Of a DNA stretch of 64,000 nucleotides, positions 1 to 9,988 are shown one piece after another. The DNA is taken from assembly GCF_900606115.1 (NCBI RefSeq), contig NZ_UWPJ01000005.1, forward strand, positions 186,001 through 250,000, written 5' to 3'. Origin of the DNA: Pigmentiphaga humi. Its GTDB lineage: Bacteria > Pseudomonadota > Gammaproteobacteria > Burkholderiales > Burkholderiaceae_B. Below the pieces are notes generated by a model. It was not told the DNA's origin. It saw nothing but the letters and a program-made list of their open reading frames with translations, and made no database searches. The stretch's first letter is position 1; the number at the start of each line of letters is the position of its first letter. The translations under genes and the position numbers were made by a program.

Positions 1-603
1 TTCGACCTCGTCGTGCTGGTCGATGCCCAGTCGCGCTTCAAATCGATCGCCGACATCATCGCGTACGCGAAAGCCAATCCGGGCAAACTGAACATCGGCA
101 CCGTCACCGCGGGCAGCACGCAGTTCCTGTCCGCAGTGCTCTTCACGTCCATGGCCGGCATACAGGCGCCGGTCGTGCCGTTCAAGTCGACCGCCGAGGT
201 GGTCAACGCCGTGCGCGGCAGCCAGGTCGACCTCGCGTTCGAAATCGTGCCGCCCGTCCTCAGCCAGCTCCGGGCGCACACCATGCGGGCACTGGCCATT
301 ACCTCTCCGGAGCGCTTTGCGGGGCTGCCCGAGGTTCCCACGCTGAGCGAAAGCGGCGTGCAAGGTTACGAGGCGTCGTCCTGGAACGGCATTTCGGTGC
401 CGGCTCAAACGCCGCGCCCCATCGTCGACCGCCTGAGCAAAGAGATCAACCTGGCCCTTGCCGATCCCGCGGTCGCGGAAAAGCTCAAAGAACTCGGCAT
501 TACGCCGCTCGGAAGCACGTCCGATGAAATGTGCGAGCACATGAAGGCGGAGATCGGGAAGTGGCGGACCGTCATCATGGAGGCGGGCATCCCGCAGCAG
601 TGA
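1..603 (+). CDS. Bug/TctC-family periplasmic solute receptor (5' end outside window)
   Basis: This is the C-terminal 200 residues of a tripartite tricarboxylate-type (Bug) extracytoplasmic receptor; the frame is open to the first base, so the start and signal peptide lie upstream. Family signatures visible are a stretch resembling IGTVTAGSTQF, the VPFKSTAEVVNAVRGSQVDLAFE domain-hinge region, the SPERFAGLPEVPTLSESG segment and the closing KWRTVIMEAGI. Bug proteins bind small organic acids in the periplasm. It lies 44 bp before the amidohydrolase on the same strand and is probably co-transcribed with it and the ThDP enzyme. The ligand cannot be read from sequence. No TctA/TctB membrane genes are present here. 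Confidence 0.9.
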   Translation, partial: FDLVVLVDAQSRFKSIADIIAYAKANPGKLNIGTVTAGSTQFLSAVLFTSMAGIQAPVVPFKSTAEVVNAVRGSQVDLAFEIVPPVLSQLRAHTMRALAITSPERFAGLPEVPTLSESGVQGYEASSWNGISVPAQTPRPIVDRLSKEINLALADPAVAEKLKELGITPLGSTSDEMCEHMKAEIGKWRTVIMEAGIPQQ

Positions 604-647
604 CGGCGCCACGGCAGCCTCCCGTTTCCTCCCTCGCCGGCCCCCGT

Positions 648-1523
648 ATGGAGCACTTCATGCAACAGCGCATACTCGACATCCACCCTCACGTCATCTC
701 GCCGGACACGGACAAGTATCCGCGGGCGCCGCTGGGCGGCAACGCATCGGGGTGGTCCCGCGCAAGACCGGCCACCGCCGAACAGCTGGTCGCGGCAATG
801 GAAGAGGCGGGCGTGGCAGGCGCCGCCATCGTGCAGTCTTCCACCTGCTACGGCTACGACAACGCCTATGTCGCCGATACGGTCGCGGCCCACCCCGACC
901 GCTTCACGGGGGTGTTCTCCATCGACGTGCTGGCCGAGGACGCCCCTCGGCAGATCCGCCACTGGGTGGACCGGAAGCTGTCGGGACTGCGGCTCTTCAC
1001 GACGGGCAGCACCATGTCGGGACAGGCCGACTGGCTGGCGGACGCGCGGTCGTTTCCCGCATGGGAATGCGCCGCGGAACTGGGCATCCCGGTCTGCGTG
1101 CAGATGCGTCCGGAAGGCGTGCCGCAGCTCGAGGTCCTGCTCGAACGTTTTCCCGGCGTCCGCGTGATCCTGGATCACCTGATGTTCGTCGCCATGGACG
1201 ACGGCCCTCCCTATGCCGCCGCCGGCGTGCTGTTCCGCCTGGCCGAGCACGAGAACGTCTTTCTCAAACTGACGACCAGCTCGGTGCGCAAGGCCGGCAC
1301 GGCCCCCGCCGCGCCGGACACCTTCTTTCCCGAACTGGTGAAGCATTTCGGCGCCGACCGGATCGCCTGGGGTTCGAATTTCCCGGCATCCGAAGGCAGC
1401 TTGAAAGAGATGGTCGGCGAAGCGGTCCGGGCCTTGTCCTGCCTGCCGGACGCCGATCGCGCGCGCATCTTCGGCGGAACCGCCGAAACCCTGTATCCCG
1501 CCTTGAGGAATGCGGGAAAGTAA
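648..1523 (+). CDS. Amidohydrolase-2 family (metal-dependent TIM-barrel) hydrolase
   Basis: This 291-residue protein belongs to the amidohydrolase-related family that includes PDC lactonase, fuconolactonase and ACMSD-type decarboxylases. The N-terminal metal motif D11-I-H13-P-H15 is present, and a further DH pair lies in the VILDHLMF strand. The C-terminal strand normally carrying the metal Asp (GSD or GTD) reads G-S-N244-F-P. The frame is open further upstream to 531, but that would overlap the receptor gene; ATG 648 or 660 gives the usual family length. The ThDP enzyme follows after 33 bp. A lactone or amide hydrolase, or a decarboxylase, in a catabolic pathway is likely; the substrate is unknown. 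Confidence 0.82.
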   Translation: MEHFMQQRILDIHPHVISPDTDKYPRAPLGGNASGWSRARPATAEQLVAAMEEAGVAGAAIVQSSTCYGYDNAYVADTVAAHPDRFTGVFSIDVLAEDAPRQIRHWVDRKLSGLRLFTTGSTMSGQADWLADARSFPAWECAAELGIPVCVQMRPEGVPQLEVLLERFPGVRVILDHLMFVAMDDGPPYAAAGVLFRLAEHENVFLKLTTSSVRKAGTAPAAPDTFFPELVKHFGADRIAWGSNFPASEGSLKEMVGEAVRALSCLPDADRARIFGGTAETLYPALRNAGK

Positions 1524-1556
1524 GGACGGCACTGCAATCACGAGGAATTCCCGGGC

Positions 1557-3137
1557 ATGGCACCGATCCCTTCATCCACCACAGGCGCGGACGCCCTGTG
1601 CGACACCCTGCTGAACAACGGCATCGACGTCTGTTTTGCCAACCCCGGCACATCGGAGATGCACTTCGTCGCGGCCCTGGACCGCAAGCCGCAGATGCGC
1701 TGCATCCTCGGGCTGTTCGAAGGCGTGGTCACGGGGGCTGCGGACGGCTACGCCCGCATGGCCGACAGGCCTGCCGTCACCCTGCTCCACCTCGGGCCGG
1801 GGCTGGCCAATGGCCTGGCCAACCTGCACAACGCGCGGCGTGCCCAGACCCCCGTCGTCAACGTCGTCGGGGAACACGCCACCTACCATGTGAAGTTCGA
1901 CGCACCGCTGACGTCGGACATCGAAGCGCTTGCCGCGCCGATGTCCCATTGGGTCAGGACCATCGCCGCGAGCGACGCGGTCTCGTCCGATGCGGCGGAC
2001 GCCATCGCCGCCGCGTGCAGCGCGCCCGGCCACATCGCAACGCTGATCCTGCCCGCCGACGTTTCCTGGGGCGACACCAAGGGCGGCAGGGTGGCCAAGG
2101 CGAAGATCCCTCCCCCCGCCTCGCCTTCCGGCGACGCCGTGCGCGCGGCCGCCGCGGCGCTGCGCAACGGCAAGAAGACGGTGATCCTGGCAACCGGCAG
2201 CGCATTGCGCGCCCGGCCCCTCGAAACCGCCAGCCGCATCGCGCAGGCCAGCGGCGCCCGGCTGCTGGCCCAGCAGGCCAACGGGCGCATGGAGCGCGGC
2301 GCCGGCAGGGTGATCGTCGATCGCGTGCCATTCAACGTGGATGCCGCGATCGACGACCTGGCGGGAACCGAGCAGATCGTGCTGGTAGGCAGCCGGGTGC
2401 CGGTCGCCTTCTTCGCCTATCCCGGCAAGCCCAGCACCTTGCTGCCGCCCGCATGCCGGATCGTCGAGCTGGCGTCGCCGGACACCGACCTGGTCCAGGC
2501 GCTGGACTGGCTGGCCGACGAGCTGGCGATACCGGCCTCGACCCGGCCCCTGCTGGACGCCACGCCGCCGCCGGACCTGCCCACGGGCGCGCTGACGGCC
2601 AGGTCGACGATCGTCACGCTGGGCCGCATGCTTCCGGACCACGCGATCGTGTGCGACGAATCGGTAAGCTCGGGCCGCGACCTGTTCGCCTGGACGCGGG
2701 GCGCGCCGCCGCATGATTTCCTGCCCATTACCGGCGGCGCCATCGGCCTCGGCCTGCCCCTGTCCATCGGCGCCGCCGTCGCCTGCCCCGGCCGCAAAGT
2801 GGTGTGCCTTCAAGCGGACGGCAGCGGCATGTACACCTTGCAGGCGCTGTGGACCCAGGCCCGCGAGCGGCTCGATATCGTGACCGTCATTCTTTCCAAT
2901 CGCAGCTACGCCATCCTGCACGGCGAACTGCGCAAAGTCGGAGCCGGCACGGCCGGCCGCAATGCGCGCCGGATGCTCGACCTGGACGATCCGGCGCTGG
3001 GCTGGGTGAAGCTGGCCAACGGCCTGGGCGTCGAAGCCGCCGCCGTGGACACCGTCGAGGCCTTCGTCGATGTGCTGGGCATGGCGATGAAACGGCCGGG
3101 GCCGTTCCTGATCGAAGCCGTCCTGGCGCCAGGGTAA
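1557..3137 (+). CDS. Thiamine-diphosphate-dependent enzyme (acetolactate synthase large subunit / benzoylformate decarboxylase-like)
   Basis: The 526-residue protein has the three-domain architecture of the IlvB/MdlC family. The N-terminal pyrimidine-binding domain carries the catalytic Glu E55 (GLFEGVVTGAADGYARM). The C-terminal pyrophosphate domain carries the metal motif A420-D-G-S with the matching Asn N448 (SNRSY). The usual GDGS is ADGS here. There is no neighbouring regulatory subunit gene (ilvN), and the context is catabolic, so a decarboxylase or carboligase of a 2-oxo acid is more likely than valine biosynthesis. A GAGG-like ribosome site precedes ATG 1557. It is probably co-transcribed with the two upstream genes. 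Confidence 0.85.
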   Translation: MAPIPSSTTGADALCDTLLNNGIDVCFANPGTSEMHFVAALDRKPQMRCILGLFEGVVTGAADGYARMADRPAVTLLHLGPGLANGLANLHNARRAQTPVVNVVGEHATYHVKFDAPLTSDIEALAAPMSHWVRTIAASDAVSSDAADAIAAACSAPGHIATLILPADVSWGDTKGGRVAKAKIPPPASPSGDAVRAAAAALRNGKKTVILATGSALRARPLETASRIAQASGARLLAQQANGRMERGAGRVIVDRVPFNVDAAIDDLAGTEQIVLVGSRVPVAFFAYPGKPSTLLPPACRIVELASPDTDLVQALDWLADELAIPASTRPLLDATPPPDLPTGALTARSTIVTLGRMLPDHAIVCDESVSSGRDLFAWTRGAPPHDFLPITGGAIGLGLPLSIGAAVACPGRKVVCLQADGSGMYTLQALWTQARERLDIVTVILSNRSYAILHGELRKVGAGTAGRNARRMLDLDDPALGWVKLANGLGVEAAAVDTVEAFVDVLGMAMKRPGPFLIEAVLAPG

Positions 3138-3139
3138 GC

Positions 3140-3158
3140 GCGCCGGCCCCGCCGGCGC
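3140..3158. terminator. GC-rich hairpin between convergent genes
   Basis: A perfect inverted repeat, GCGCCGG, five-base loop, CCGGCGC, begins three bases after the stop codon of the ThDP enzyme and lies before the end of the convergent SDR gene. No good T-run follows on either strand, so it may be a weak bidirectional terminator or a transcript-stabilising stem. Confidence 0.4.
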
Positions 3159-3168
3159 CCGGCCCGGG

Positions 3169-3903
3169 TCATGCCGTGCCGACAGTCAGGCCGCCGCACA
3201 CGTACAGGACCTGGCCGGTCACGTATCCGGCCCGGGGATCCATGAACATGGCCACGGCATGGGCGACTTCGTCGGGACGGCCGAAGCGGCCTACCGGTAT
3301 GGTGGCTTCCAGTTTGCGCGTGCGGGCGTCCCCGGGCGGATTGGCCTCATTGAACAGTTCGGTGGCCACCGGGCCGGGCGCGACCGTGTTCACGGTAATG
3401 CCATGCGGCGCCAATTCGAGCGCCCAGGTGCGCCCCATGCCGACGATGCCCGCCTTGGACGCGCTGTACGTGCTGCGGCCGGGCTTGCCCAGCGCCGACC
3501 GGCTGCCGATATTGACGACGCGTCCGCGGCCCGCGGCCCGCATGGCGGGCAGCAGCCCCTGCAGCAGAACAAGCGGCGCAATGAGGTTGAGCGCCAGGGT
3601 ACGCGCCATCTGATCGGCCGAGATGCGTTCGATCTCGTTGACCTCGATCATGCCGGCGTTGTTCACCAGATGCAGCACCTGGCGGCGGGCGGCAAGCCCG
3701 TCCACGGCGCGCCGCGTGGCGTCGCCGTCGGCCAGGTCGACAGACACGAAGACTTCGCCCGGCAGCAGCGACGCCGGCGCGCGCCGGCTGAAGTTGAACA
3801 CCTCGTACCCGTCGTCGATCAGGCGCGCCGCGATGGCGCGCCCTATGCCTCGGCTGGCGCCCGTCACCAGGGCGGCGGGTTTCTCTGCAACAGTTGAATT
3901 CAC
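3169..3903 (-). CDS. SDR-family NAD(P)-dependent oxidoreductase (FabG-like)
   Basis: A classical 244-residue short-chain dehydrogenase. The cofactor motif T14-G-A-S-R-G-I-G21 is followed by NNAG (81-84), a catalytic Ser near 134, and Y146-S-A-S-K150. An Arg after the glycine motif and the FSRR stretch at the second strand hint at NADP(H). It is divergent from the cyclase/ligase/GntR operon across a 114-bp promoter region with a palindromic operator-like repeat, so it probably belongs to the same regulon. The likely role is oxidation or reduction of a hydroxyacyl or alcohol intermediate; the substrate is not determinable. Confidence 0.88.
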   Translation of the reverse strand: MNSTVAEKPAALVTGASRGIGRAIAARLIDDGYEVFNFSRRAPASLLPGEVFVSVDLADGDATRRAVDGLAARRQVLHLVNNAGMIEVNEIERISADQMARTLALNLIAPLVLLQGLLPAMRAAGRGRVVNIGSRSALGKPGRSTYSASKAGIVGMGRTWALELAPHGITVNTVAPGPVATELFNEANPPGDARTRKLEATIPVGRFGRPDEVAHAVAMFMDPRAGYVTGQVLYVCGGLTVGTA

Positions 3904-3958
3904 GATGCTGCTCCTGTAGTCCGGCGCGGTTCGAACGCGGGCCGCTTTCTTTTAAAAG

Positions 3959-3972
3959 TACGTAAATACGTA
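3959..3972. promoter_or_regulatory. Repeated TACGTA operator-like element in divergent promoter
   Basis: Two copies of the self-complementary hexamer TACGTA separated by AA lie in the only AT-rich part of the divergent intergenic region. This position would control both the SDR gene and the cyclase operon. The GntR/UTRA regulator encoded at the end of that operon (6686) is the natural candidate ligand. The assignment is inference from symmetry and location. Confidence 0.45.
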
Positions 3973-4017
3973 TATTATGTTTTTACGAAGAGAACCACCA
4001 GTATGGAGGCAAGCGGA

Positions 4018-5058
4018 ATGACTCGATGGAGACGGCGCCCGGAAGGTTCCACCTGGGGGGACTTCGGACAGGACGACGAATTGGGCCGGCTGAACCTGCT
4101 GACGGAAGAGAAGGTGCTCGACGCCGTTGCCGAAGTGCGCGCCGGCAAGGTGTTCTGCCTGTCGCTGCCGCTCGACCTGCCGGGAGGAAACGCGCTGAAC
4201 GCGCGCCGCCATCCTCCGGTGCTGTCGCCGACGCTGCGCGACGGCGTGCCGTACATGAACTTTCCCATGTCGCGCATGCAGGAATCGGCCATCGACGTGC
4301 TGTCGGACGACCAGGTCACGCTGTGCATGCAGTACTCCACGCAATGGGACGGCCTGTGCCACGTCGGCGCATGGTTCGACACGCAAGGCGACGGCGTGCT
4401 GCGCCGGGTCTATTACAACGGCTACGAAGCGGGCGTGGACGTGCTCGGCGGCGAGGATGCGGGCGACGGCCATGCCGGGTGCTGCGCAGCCGGCGGCTCG
4501 TACGCGCACAAATTGAGCGTACGGCGCTATGCGGAAAAAGGCATGCAGGGCCGCGGCGTGCTGGTCGATCTGGCCCGCCATCTGGGGCCGGGACGCACCG
4601 TGGTCGGCCATGACGTGCTCCAGTCCGTCATGCGCGCGACGGGCGTCGAGATCGAGCCGGGCGACATGCTGGTGCTGCGCACGGGTTTTGCCGAGGCCGT
4701 CGTCGCCATGGGGGGCGAGCCCGACGTGCACGAACTGGAACGGACCGGCGCGGTGCTGGACGGCGCGGACGCCCTGCTGCTGAACTGGATCAGCGAATCC
4801 GGGATCGCCGCGATCTGCGCCGACAACTACGCGGTCGAAGCCTATCCCGCCCGGACTTCCGGCCCGGGCCACTCCATGCTGCCGCTGCACCACCATTGCC
4901 TGTTCAAGCTCGGGGTGCCGCTCGCCGAGCTGTGGTATCTGCAGGCGCTGGCCGACTGGCTGCACCAGCACGGCCGCAACCGCTTCCTGCTCACCGCCCC
5001 GCCGCTGCGCATGCCCGGCGCGGCGGGCTCGCCCGTCACTCCCATCGCCACCGTATAG
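4018..5058 (+). CDS. Cyclase family protein (kynurenine-formamidase-like fold)
   Basis: The 346-residue product matches the putative cyclase/kynurenine formamidase family (metal-dependent hydrolases of amides, esters or lactones). The family signature QWDGLCHVGAWFD, with its metal-binding His, is present, and so is the later GVLVDLARHLG segment. Start 4018 is chosen because GGAGG (4006-4010) lies seven bases upstream; an in-frame ATG at 4003 has a poorer site. The stop is two bases before the acyl-CoA ligase start, which suggests translational coupling. Family members act on aromatic or cyclic acid derivatives, but the substrate here is unknown. Confidence 0.82.
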   Translation: MTRWRRRPEGSTWGDFGQDDELGRLNLLTEEKVLDAVAEVRAGKVFCLSLPLDLPGGNALNARRHPPVLSPTLRDGVPYMNFPMSRMQESAIDVLSDDQVTLCMQYSTQWDGLCHVGAWFDTQGDGVLRRVYYNGYEAGVDVLGGEDAGDGHAGCCAAGGSYAHKLSVRRYAEKGMQGRGVLVDLARHLGPGRTVVGHDVLQSVMRATGVEIEPGDMLVLRTGFAEAVVAMGGEPDVHELERTGAVLDGADALLLNWISESGIAAICADNYAVEAYPARTSGPGHSMLPLHHHCLFKLGVPLAELWYLQALADWLHQHGRNRFLLTAPPLRMPGAAGSPVTPIATV

Positions 5059-5060
5059 CC

Positions 5061-6683
5061 ATGGGCGCATCGCCGGACCATACTTTCGCGCAGCGGCTGG
5101 AAGACCTCGTCGCCAGCCGGCCCGATGCCTGCGCGTTGATCGACCGCGGCCAGCGGCTCTCGTTCCGCCAATTGCAGGACCAGGTCCAGGCCCTCGCAGC
5201 CGGGCTGGCGGGCGCCGGCATGCGGCCCGGCGACCGCGTGGCATTGTGGCTGCCCAATTGCACGGCCTGGGTGGTGTCCTTCCTCGCCTGCGCGCGGCTG
5301 GGCGCCGTGGTGCTGGCCGTCAACACCCGCTTCCGTTCGGCCGAAGTGGCCGACATCCTCGGCCGGGGCAAGGCCGACTGGCTGTTGTTCTGGCCTACCT
5401 TCAAGGGCATCGATTTTCCTGCGATCCTGGACGAAGTGCCGTCGGCGAGCACCGCGCGGCTGCGCGGCCTGGTCGCCTGGACAGAGCCGGGCGAACCCCT
5501 CGCACCCGCCTGGCGCGGCCATAGGCAGCACGCCTTCCGGCTCCTGGCGGCGGGCGGCGGCGCCGCGCCGGCTGCACAGCCCAACGCCGGCGTCCTATGC
5601 TTCACCACTTCCGGCACGACCTCCCTGCCGAAATTCGTCCTGCACGATCAGCGCACCCTATTGCTGCACGGCGATGCAGTAGGACATGCGGCAGGCTACG
5701 GCGACGGCAGCTGCGTGCTTGCCAGCGCGCCGTTCTGCGGCGCCTTCGGCTTCGCGACATTGGCGGGCGCCCTGGCCGGCGGCGTGCCCCTGGCGCTCGA
5801 ACCCGTGTTCAGCGCCGTCTCCTCGGTCCAGGCCATCCGCCGCTACGGCATCACGCATACCTACGCCAATAACGAGGCGCTGATGCACATCCTGCAGGCA
5901 GCGTCGCCGGGAGATCTGGCATCGGCCCGGCTATTCGGCTTCGCCAGCTTCGCGCCAGACTCCGGGCAACTGTTCGCGCTGGCCGACGCGGCCGGCCTGC
6001 CCCTGGCCGGCCTGTACGGTTCGAGCGAACTGCAGGCCCTGCTGGCCGTGCAGCCGGCGGATGCATCGCAGGGCGACGTCACGCTGCGCCGCCAGCCAGG
6101 CGGCGTCCTGGTGCATCCGCGCGCCTTGGTGCGCGCCCGCGATCCGCAAACCGGGGCGCTGCTGCCTCATGGGCAATCCGGAGAGATCGAGATTCGTTCG
6201 CCCAGCCTGATGCTCGGCTATCTGGACCAGCCGGAGGAAACGCGCAAGGCGCTGACGCACGACGGCTATTTCCGCACGGGCGATCTGGGCTATACCGTCA
6301 GCGTCCGCCAGTTCGTTTTCCAGGCGCGCATGGGCGACTCGCTGAGACTGGCGGGATTCCTCGTCAATCCCGCGGAAATAGAATCGGTGGTCGCGGCGCT
6401 GCCCGGCGTGCGGGCCTGCCAGGTGGTCGGGGCGAACCGCCACGGCAAGACCGTCCCCTTCGCCTTCGTCCTGCTGGAGCCGGGATCGGACGCGGACGAG
6501 CAGGCATGGCATGCGGCATGCCGGACTAGAATGGCAGGCTTCAAAGTCCCCGCCGGTTTTGCCGTGCTCGACCGGTTCCCCTCGGTGCAAAGCGCCAACT
6601 CCGTCAAAATACAGAAAAACAAGCTGCGTGAGCTGGCCGACGCGATATTGCGAGATGCTTCTTCTCCTGCACCCGACCCCTGA
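5061..6683 (+). CDS. AMP-dependent acyl-CoA synthetase/ligase
   Basis: A 540-residue member of the ANL superfamily that activates a carboxylic acid as acyl-adenylate and then transfers it to CoA. The P-loop T182-T-S-G-T-T-S-L-P-K191 is clear, as are YGSSE (A5 motif) and Y403-F-R-T-G-D408 (ribose-binding Asp). A Lys-rich C-terminal end (KIQKNKLREL) fits the mobile domain carrying the catalytic Lys. The frame is open upstream to 4896, but ATG 5061 gives normal family length and sits two bases after the cyclase stop. It is co-transcribed with the cyclase and GntR genes. It probably makes the CoA ester of the cluster's substrate or product. Confidence 0.88.
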   Translation: MGASPDHTFAQRLEDLVASRPDACALIDRGQRLSFRQLQDQVQALAAGLAGAGMRPGDRVALWLPNCTAWVVSFLACARLGAVVLAVNTRFRSAEVADILGRGKADWLLFWPTFKGIDFPAILDEVPSASTARLRGLVAWTEPGEPLAPAWRGHRQHAFRLLAAGGGAAPAAQPNAGVLCFTTSGTTSLPKFVLHDQRTLLLHGDAVGHAAGYGDGSCVLASAPFCGAFGFATLAGALAGGVPLALEPVFSAVSSVQAIRRYGITHTYANNEALMHILQAASPGDLASARLFGFASFAPDSGQLFALADAAGLPLAGLYGSSELQALLAVQPADASQGDVTLRRQPGGVLVHPRALVRARDPQTGALLPHGQSGEIEIRSPSLMLGYLDQPEETRKALTHDGYFRTGDLGYTVSVRQFVFQARMGDSLRLAGFLVNPAEIESVVAALPGVRACQVVGANRHGKTVPFAFVLLEPGSDADEQAWHAACRTRMAGFKVPAGFAVLDRFPSVQSANSVKIQKNKLRELADAILRDASSPAPDP

Positions 6684-6685
6684 CC

Positions 6686-7426
6686 ATGTCATCCGATAAG
6701 ATTTTTTCGCGCAGCCTGCAGCCCCTGTACCTGCAGGCCGCATCGATTTTTCGCGGCAATATACACAACCGCAGCTGGTGTCCCGGAGAGCGGATTCCGC
6801 CGCTCGAAGATTTGATGACGACTTACGGCGTATCCCGGGCGACGCTGCGCCAGGCGCTCGGGCTGCTGGAAGCGGAGGGCCTGATTCGCCGGTCGCGCGG
6901 AGCGGGCACCTTCGTCAACGAGTCCCTGCCGGAAAAGCCCGTCCTGAGAATTCCCAAGACCTGGGCCGAGACGGTCGAACTGAGCAATCAGCTGGGCACG
7001 GTATCGCTGGTGCAGTCCGATGCCGATATGCCGCTGCCGGACGCGCTGGGCGTCCGCTGCGACGCCCGGCGCGGCACGAGCTTCCAGTACCTGCGCCGTG
7101 TCCACACCACGGCCTCTGCGCCGTTCTGCTATAGCGAGGTCTACCTGGAAAGCGGGCTGTTTCGCAAGCATCGCGCCCGCATCCAGAAAAGCACCGTGGC
7201 GCCGGTGCTGGACCAGTTCTACGGATCGCGCCTGACGGAAGCGCGCCAGGTGCTGAACATTATCGAAGCAGGCAGAGAGTCGGCCGAAGCGCTGCAGATC
7301 CCCGTTTCCTCCCCGGTGGTCGAGCTTCGCCGCTGCGCCTGCCTGGGCGACCGGATCGTGTATTACGCCAGACTCGAATTCCCGTTCCACAACATGACCA
7401 TGGAGTTCGACCTGCTGGCGCATTGA
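6686..7426 (+). CDS. GntR-family transcriptional regulator with UTRA effector domain
   Basis: The 246-residue protein has an N-terminal GntR winged helix (residues about 35-80, with the typical YGVSRATLRQALGLLEAEGLIRRSRGAGTFV pattern) and a C-terminal UTRA/HutC-type effector domain. UTRA domains bind small metabolites and relieve repression. It is the last gene of the cyclase/ligase operon (two-base gap, TGACCATG) and probably controls both arms of the divergent promoter at 3904-4017, giving autoregulation. Confidence 0.9.
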   Translation: MSSDKIFSRSLQPLYLQAASIFRGNIHNRSWCPGERIPPLEDLMTTYGVSRATLRQALGLLEAEGLIRRSRGAGTFVNESLPEKPVLRIPKTWAETVELSNQLGTVSLVQSDADMPLPDALGVRCDARRGTSFQYLRRVHTTASAPFCYSEVYLESGLFRKHRARIQKSTVAPVLDQFYGSRLTEARQVLNIIEAGRESAEALQIPVSSPVVELRRCACLGDRIVYYARLEFPFHNMTMEFDLLAH

Positions 7427-7510
7427 CGGACCCGGGGAGGCGCCCGGCAGACAGGCCGCGCGGAGCGGACCGGCAAGGCCTGTGCGCAGCAGGCCTCGCG
7501 CGCCGCCGGC

Positions 7511-8210
7511 TCAGTGCTTGGACACCCCCAGCAGCCCGTCCAGCGTCGCCGCGTCGGCCAGCAGTTCCTGCGCGGATGCCCGGTGCACCACGCTCCCCCG
7601 CTCCAGCACGACGGCATCGTGCGTGATGGCGAGGGCCTTGCGGGCGTTCTGCTCCACCAGAATGGCGGACATGCCTTCGTCCCGGATGATTCGCTGCAAG
7701 GCGGCCATCAGTTCCTGCACGATGATGGGCGCCAGACCCTCCAGCGGCTCGTCCAGCAGCAGCACGCGCGGATTGAGCATCAGCGCGCGGCCGATGGCGA
7801 GCATCTGCTGTTCGCCGCCCGAGAGCTGGTTGCCCATGTTGGCTCGGCGTTCCTGCAGGCGGGGAAACATCGCGTACACCCGCTGCACGTTCCACGGCCC
7901 CCGCACCGCGATGGCGGTGAGGTTCTCCTCGACCGTCAGCGACTTGAAGATGTTGCGCTCCTGCGGCACCCAGCCTATTCCGGCCAGGGCGCGCTGGTCG
8001 GGGCGCAGCCCGGTGATGTCCCGGCCCGCCAGTTCGATGCGGCCGGCAAAGCGGCGGGTGTGGCCGACGATGGTGTTGATCAGGGTGGTCTTGCCCGTGC
8101 CGTTGCGGCCCAGCAGGGCCAGGGCCTGGCCTTCGCCCAGGGTCAGATCGACGCCCATCAGCACCCTGGCCTCGCCGTAGCCTGCGACGATGCCTTCGAG
8201 TTTGAGCAGG

Positions 8211-8218
<8 letters not shown>
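7511..8218 (-). CDS. livF: Branched-chain amino acid-type ABC transporter ATPase LivF
   Basis: A 235-residue ABC ATPase of the LivF subfamily. Visible motifs are Walker A GRNGTGKTT near residues 37-45, the signature LSGGEQQ, and Walker B VLLLDEPLEGLAP. It pairs with LivG to energise uptake through LivH/LivM. It is the last gene of a five-gene operon and its start overlaps the end of livG by eight bases. The organism-specific substrate may be an amino acid, amide or aromatic acid rather than leucine. Confidence 0.93.
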
Positions 8219-8971
<753 letters not shown>

Positions 8972-8975
<4 letters not shown>

Positions 8976-9988
8976 GGCTTGGCTCCTTGGCCGCGGCGGA
9001 ACCAGGTCCAGGGACGGGTCAGCTTTTCATGGCCCACGACAATGATGACGACCAGCAGCAGGCCGATCCAGAACTCCCAATATTGCGGCGTGATCCCGGA
9101 CAACCAGTCCTGCATGACCTTGAAGATGATGGCGCCGATGATGCCGCCATAGAGATAGCCCACGCCGCCGATCACCAGCATCAGCATCACGTCGGCCGAG
9201 CGGTGGAAGGCCAGCACGTCCAGCGACGCGAATCCCGTGGTCTGCGCCAGCAGCGCGCCGGCCACGCCCGCATAGGCAGCCGCCAGCGTATAGACGGCGG
9301 CGCGGCGGCGGTTGACGGCCACGCCCATGGCCGCGGCGCGCAGCGGGTTCTGGCGCACCACCTGCAGCGACATGCCGAACGGCGAATGCACGACGATGCG
9401 GGCAATGAAGAACAGCACCGCCAGCACGATGATCGAGTAGGTATAGGCGGTGCGGCCGAACAGGTCGAACTCGAAAGTGCCGAAGAGCGGCACCATGGTC
9501 ACGCCCGTCAGGCCATCCGCGCCGCCCGTCAGCCAGTTGAGCTTGTTGGCGATTTCGTACAGGATCAGCGCGACGCCCAGCGTCACCATCAGGCGGGTCA
9601 GGTCCGAGCCGCGCATCACCAGCACGCTGGTCACCAGCCCGAGCAGCGCGCTCAGCGCCGCCGAAATGCCCAGCCCCAGGATGGGATCGATGCCGAAATG
9701 CTTGGCCAGCAGCGCGGCGCAGTAGGCGCCCAGTCCGAAGAAGGCGGCATGGCCCAGCGAAACGATGCCTGCGTAGCCGAGGATCAGGTCGAGCGAAACG
9801 GCGAACAAGGCCAGGATGGCCAGTTCGTTGAGCAGCAGGAAACCGCTGGGCAGCACGAAGGCCGCGGCAATGGCCACCGCCCAGAAAGCGACCTCGACGG
9901 GCCGGATGCGCGACCAGCGCGCGCCGGCGGCGCGCAGCGGCATGGCGGGGGCGGACACGCCGCCCCGGGTTGCGGTCGTGGCTTTCAT
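8972..9988 (-). CDS. livM: Branched-chain amino acid-type ABC transporter permease LivM
   Basis: A 338-residue inner-membrane permease with about eight to ten hydrophobic segments and the LivM family signature GYAGIVSLGHAAFFGLGAY. The frame is open upstream to 10483 but only as a shadow of livH. ATG 9988 is chosen because it shares one base with the livH stop (TAATG), a tight coupling typical of this operon. It forms the transmembrane pore with LivH. Confidence 0.93.

Noticed and set aside
405-1541. Long open frame on the minus strand over the amidohydrolase gene
   Set aside because: It is antisense to a well-supported gene, has Arg/Gly/His-biased composition typical of GC-rich shadows, and shows no family motif.
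752-2716. 654-codon frame spanning amidohydrolase and ThDP genes
   Set aside because: Low-complexity Arg/Gly/Ala sequence in the wrong frame of two recognised genes.
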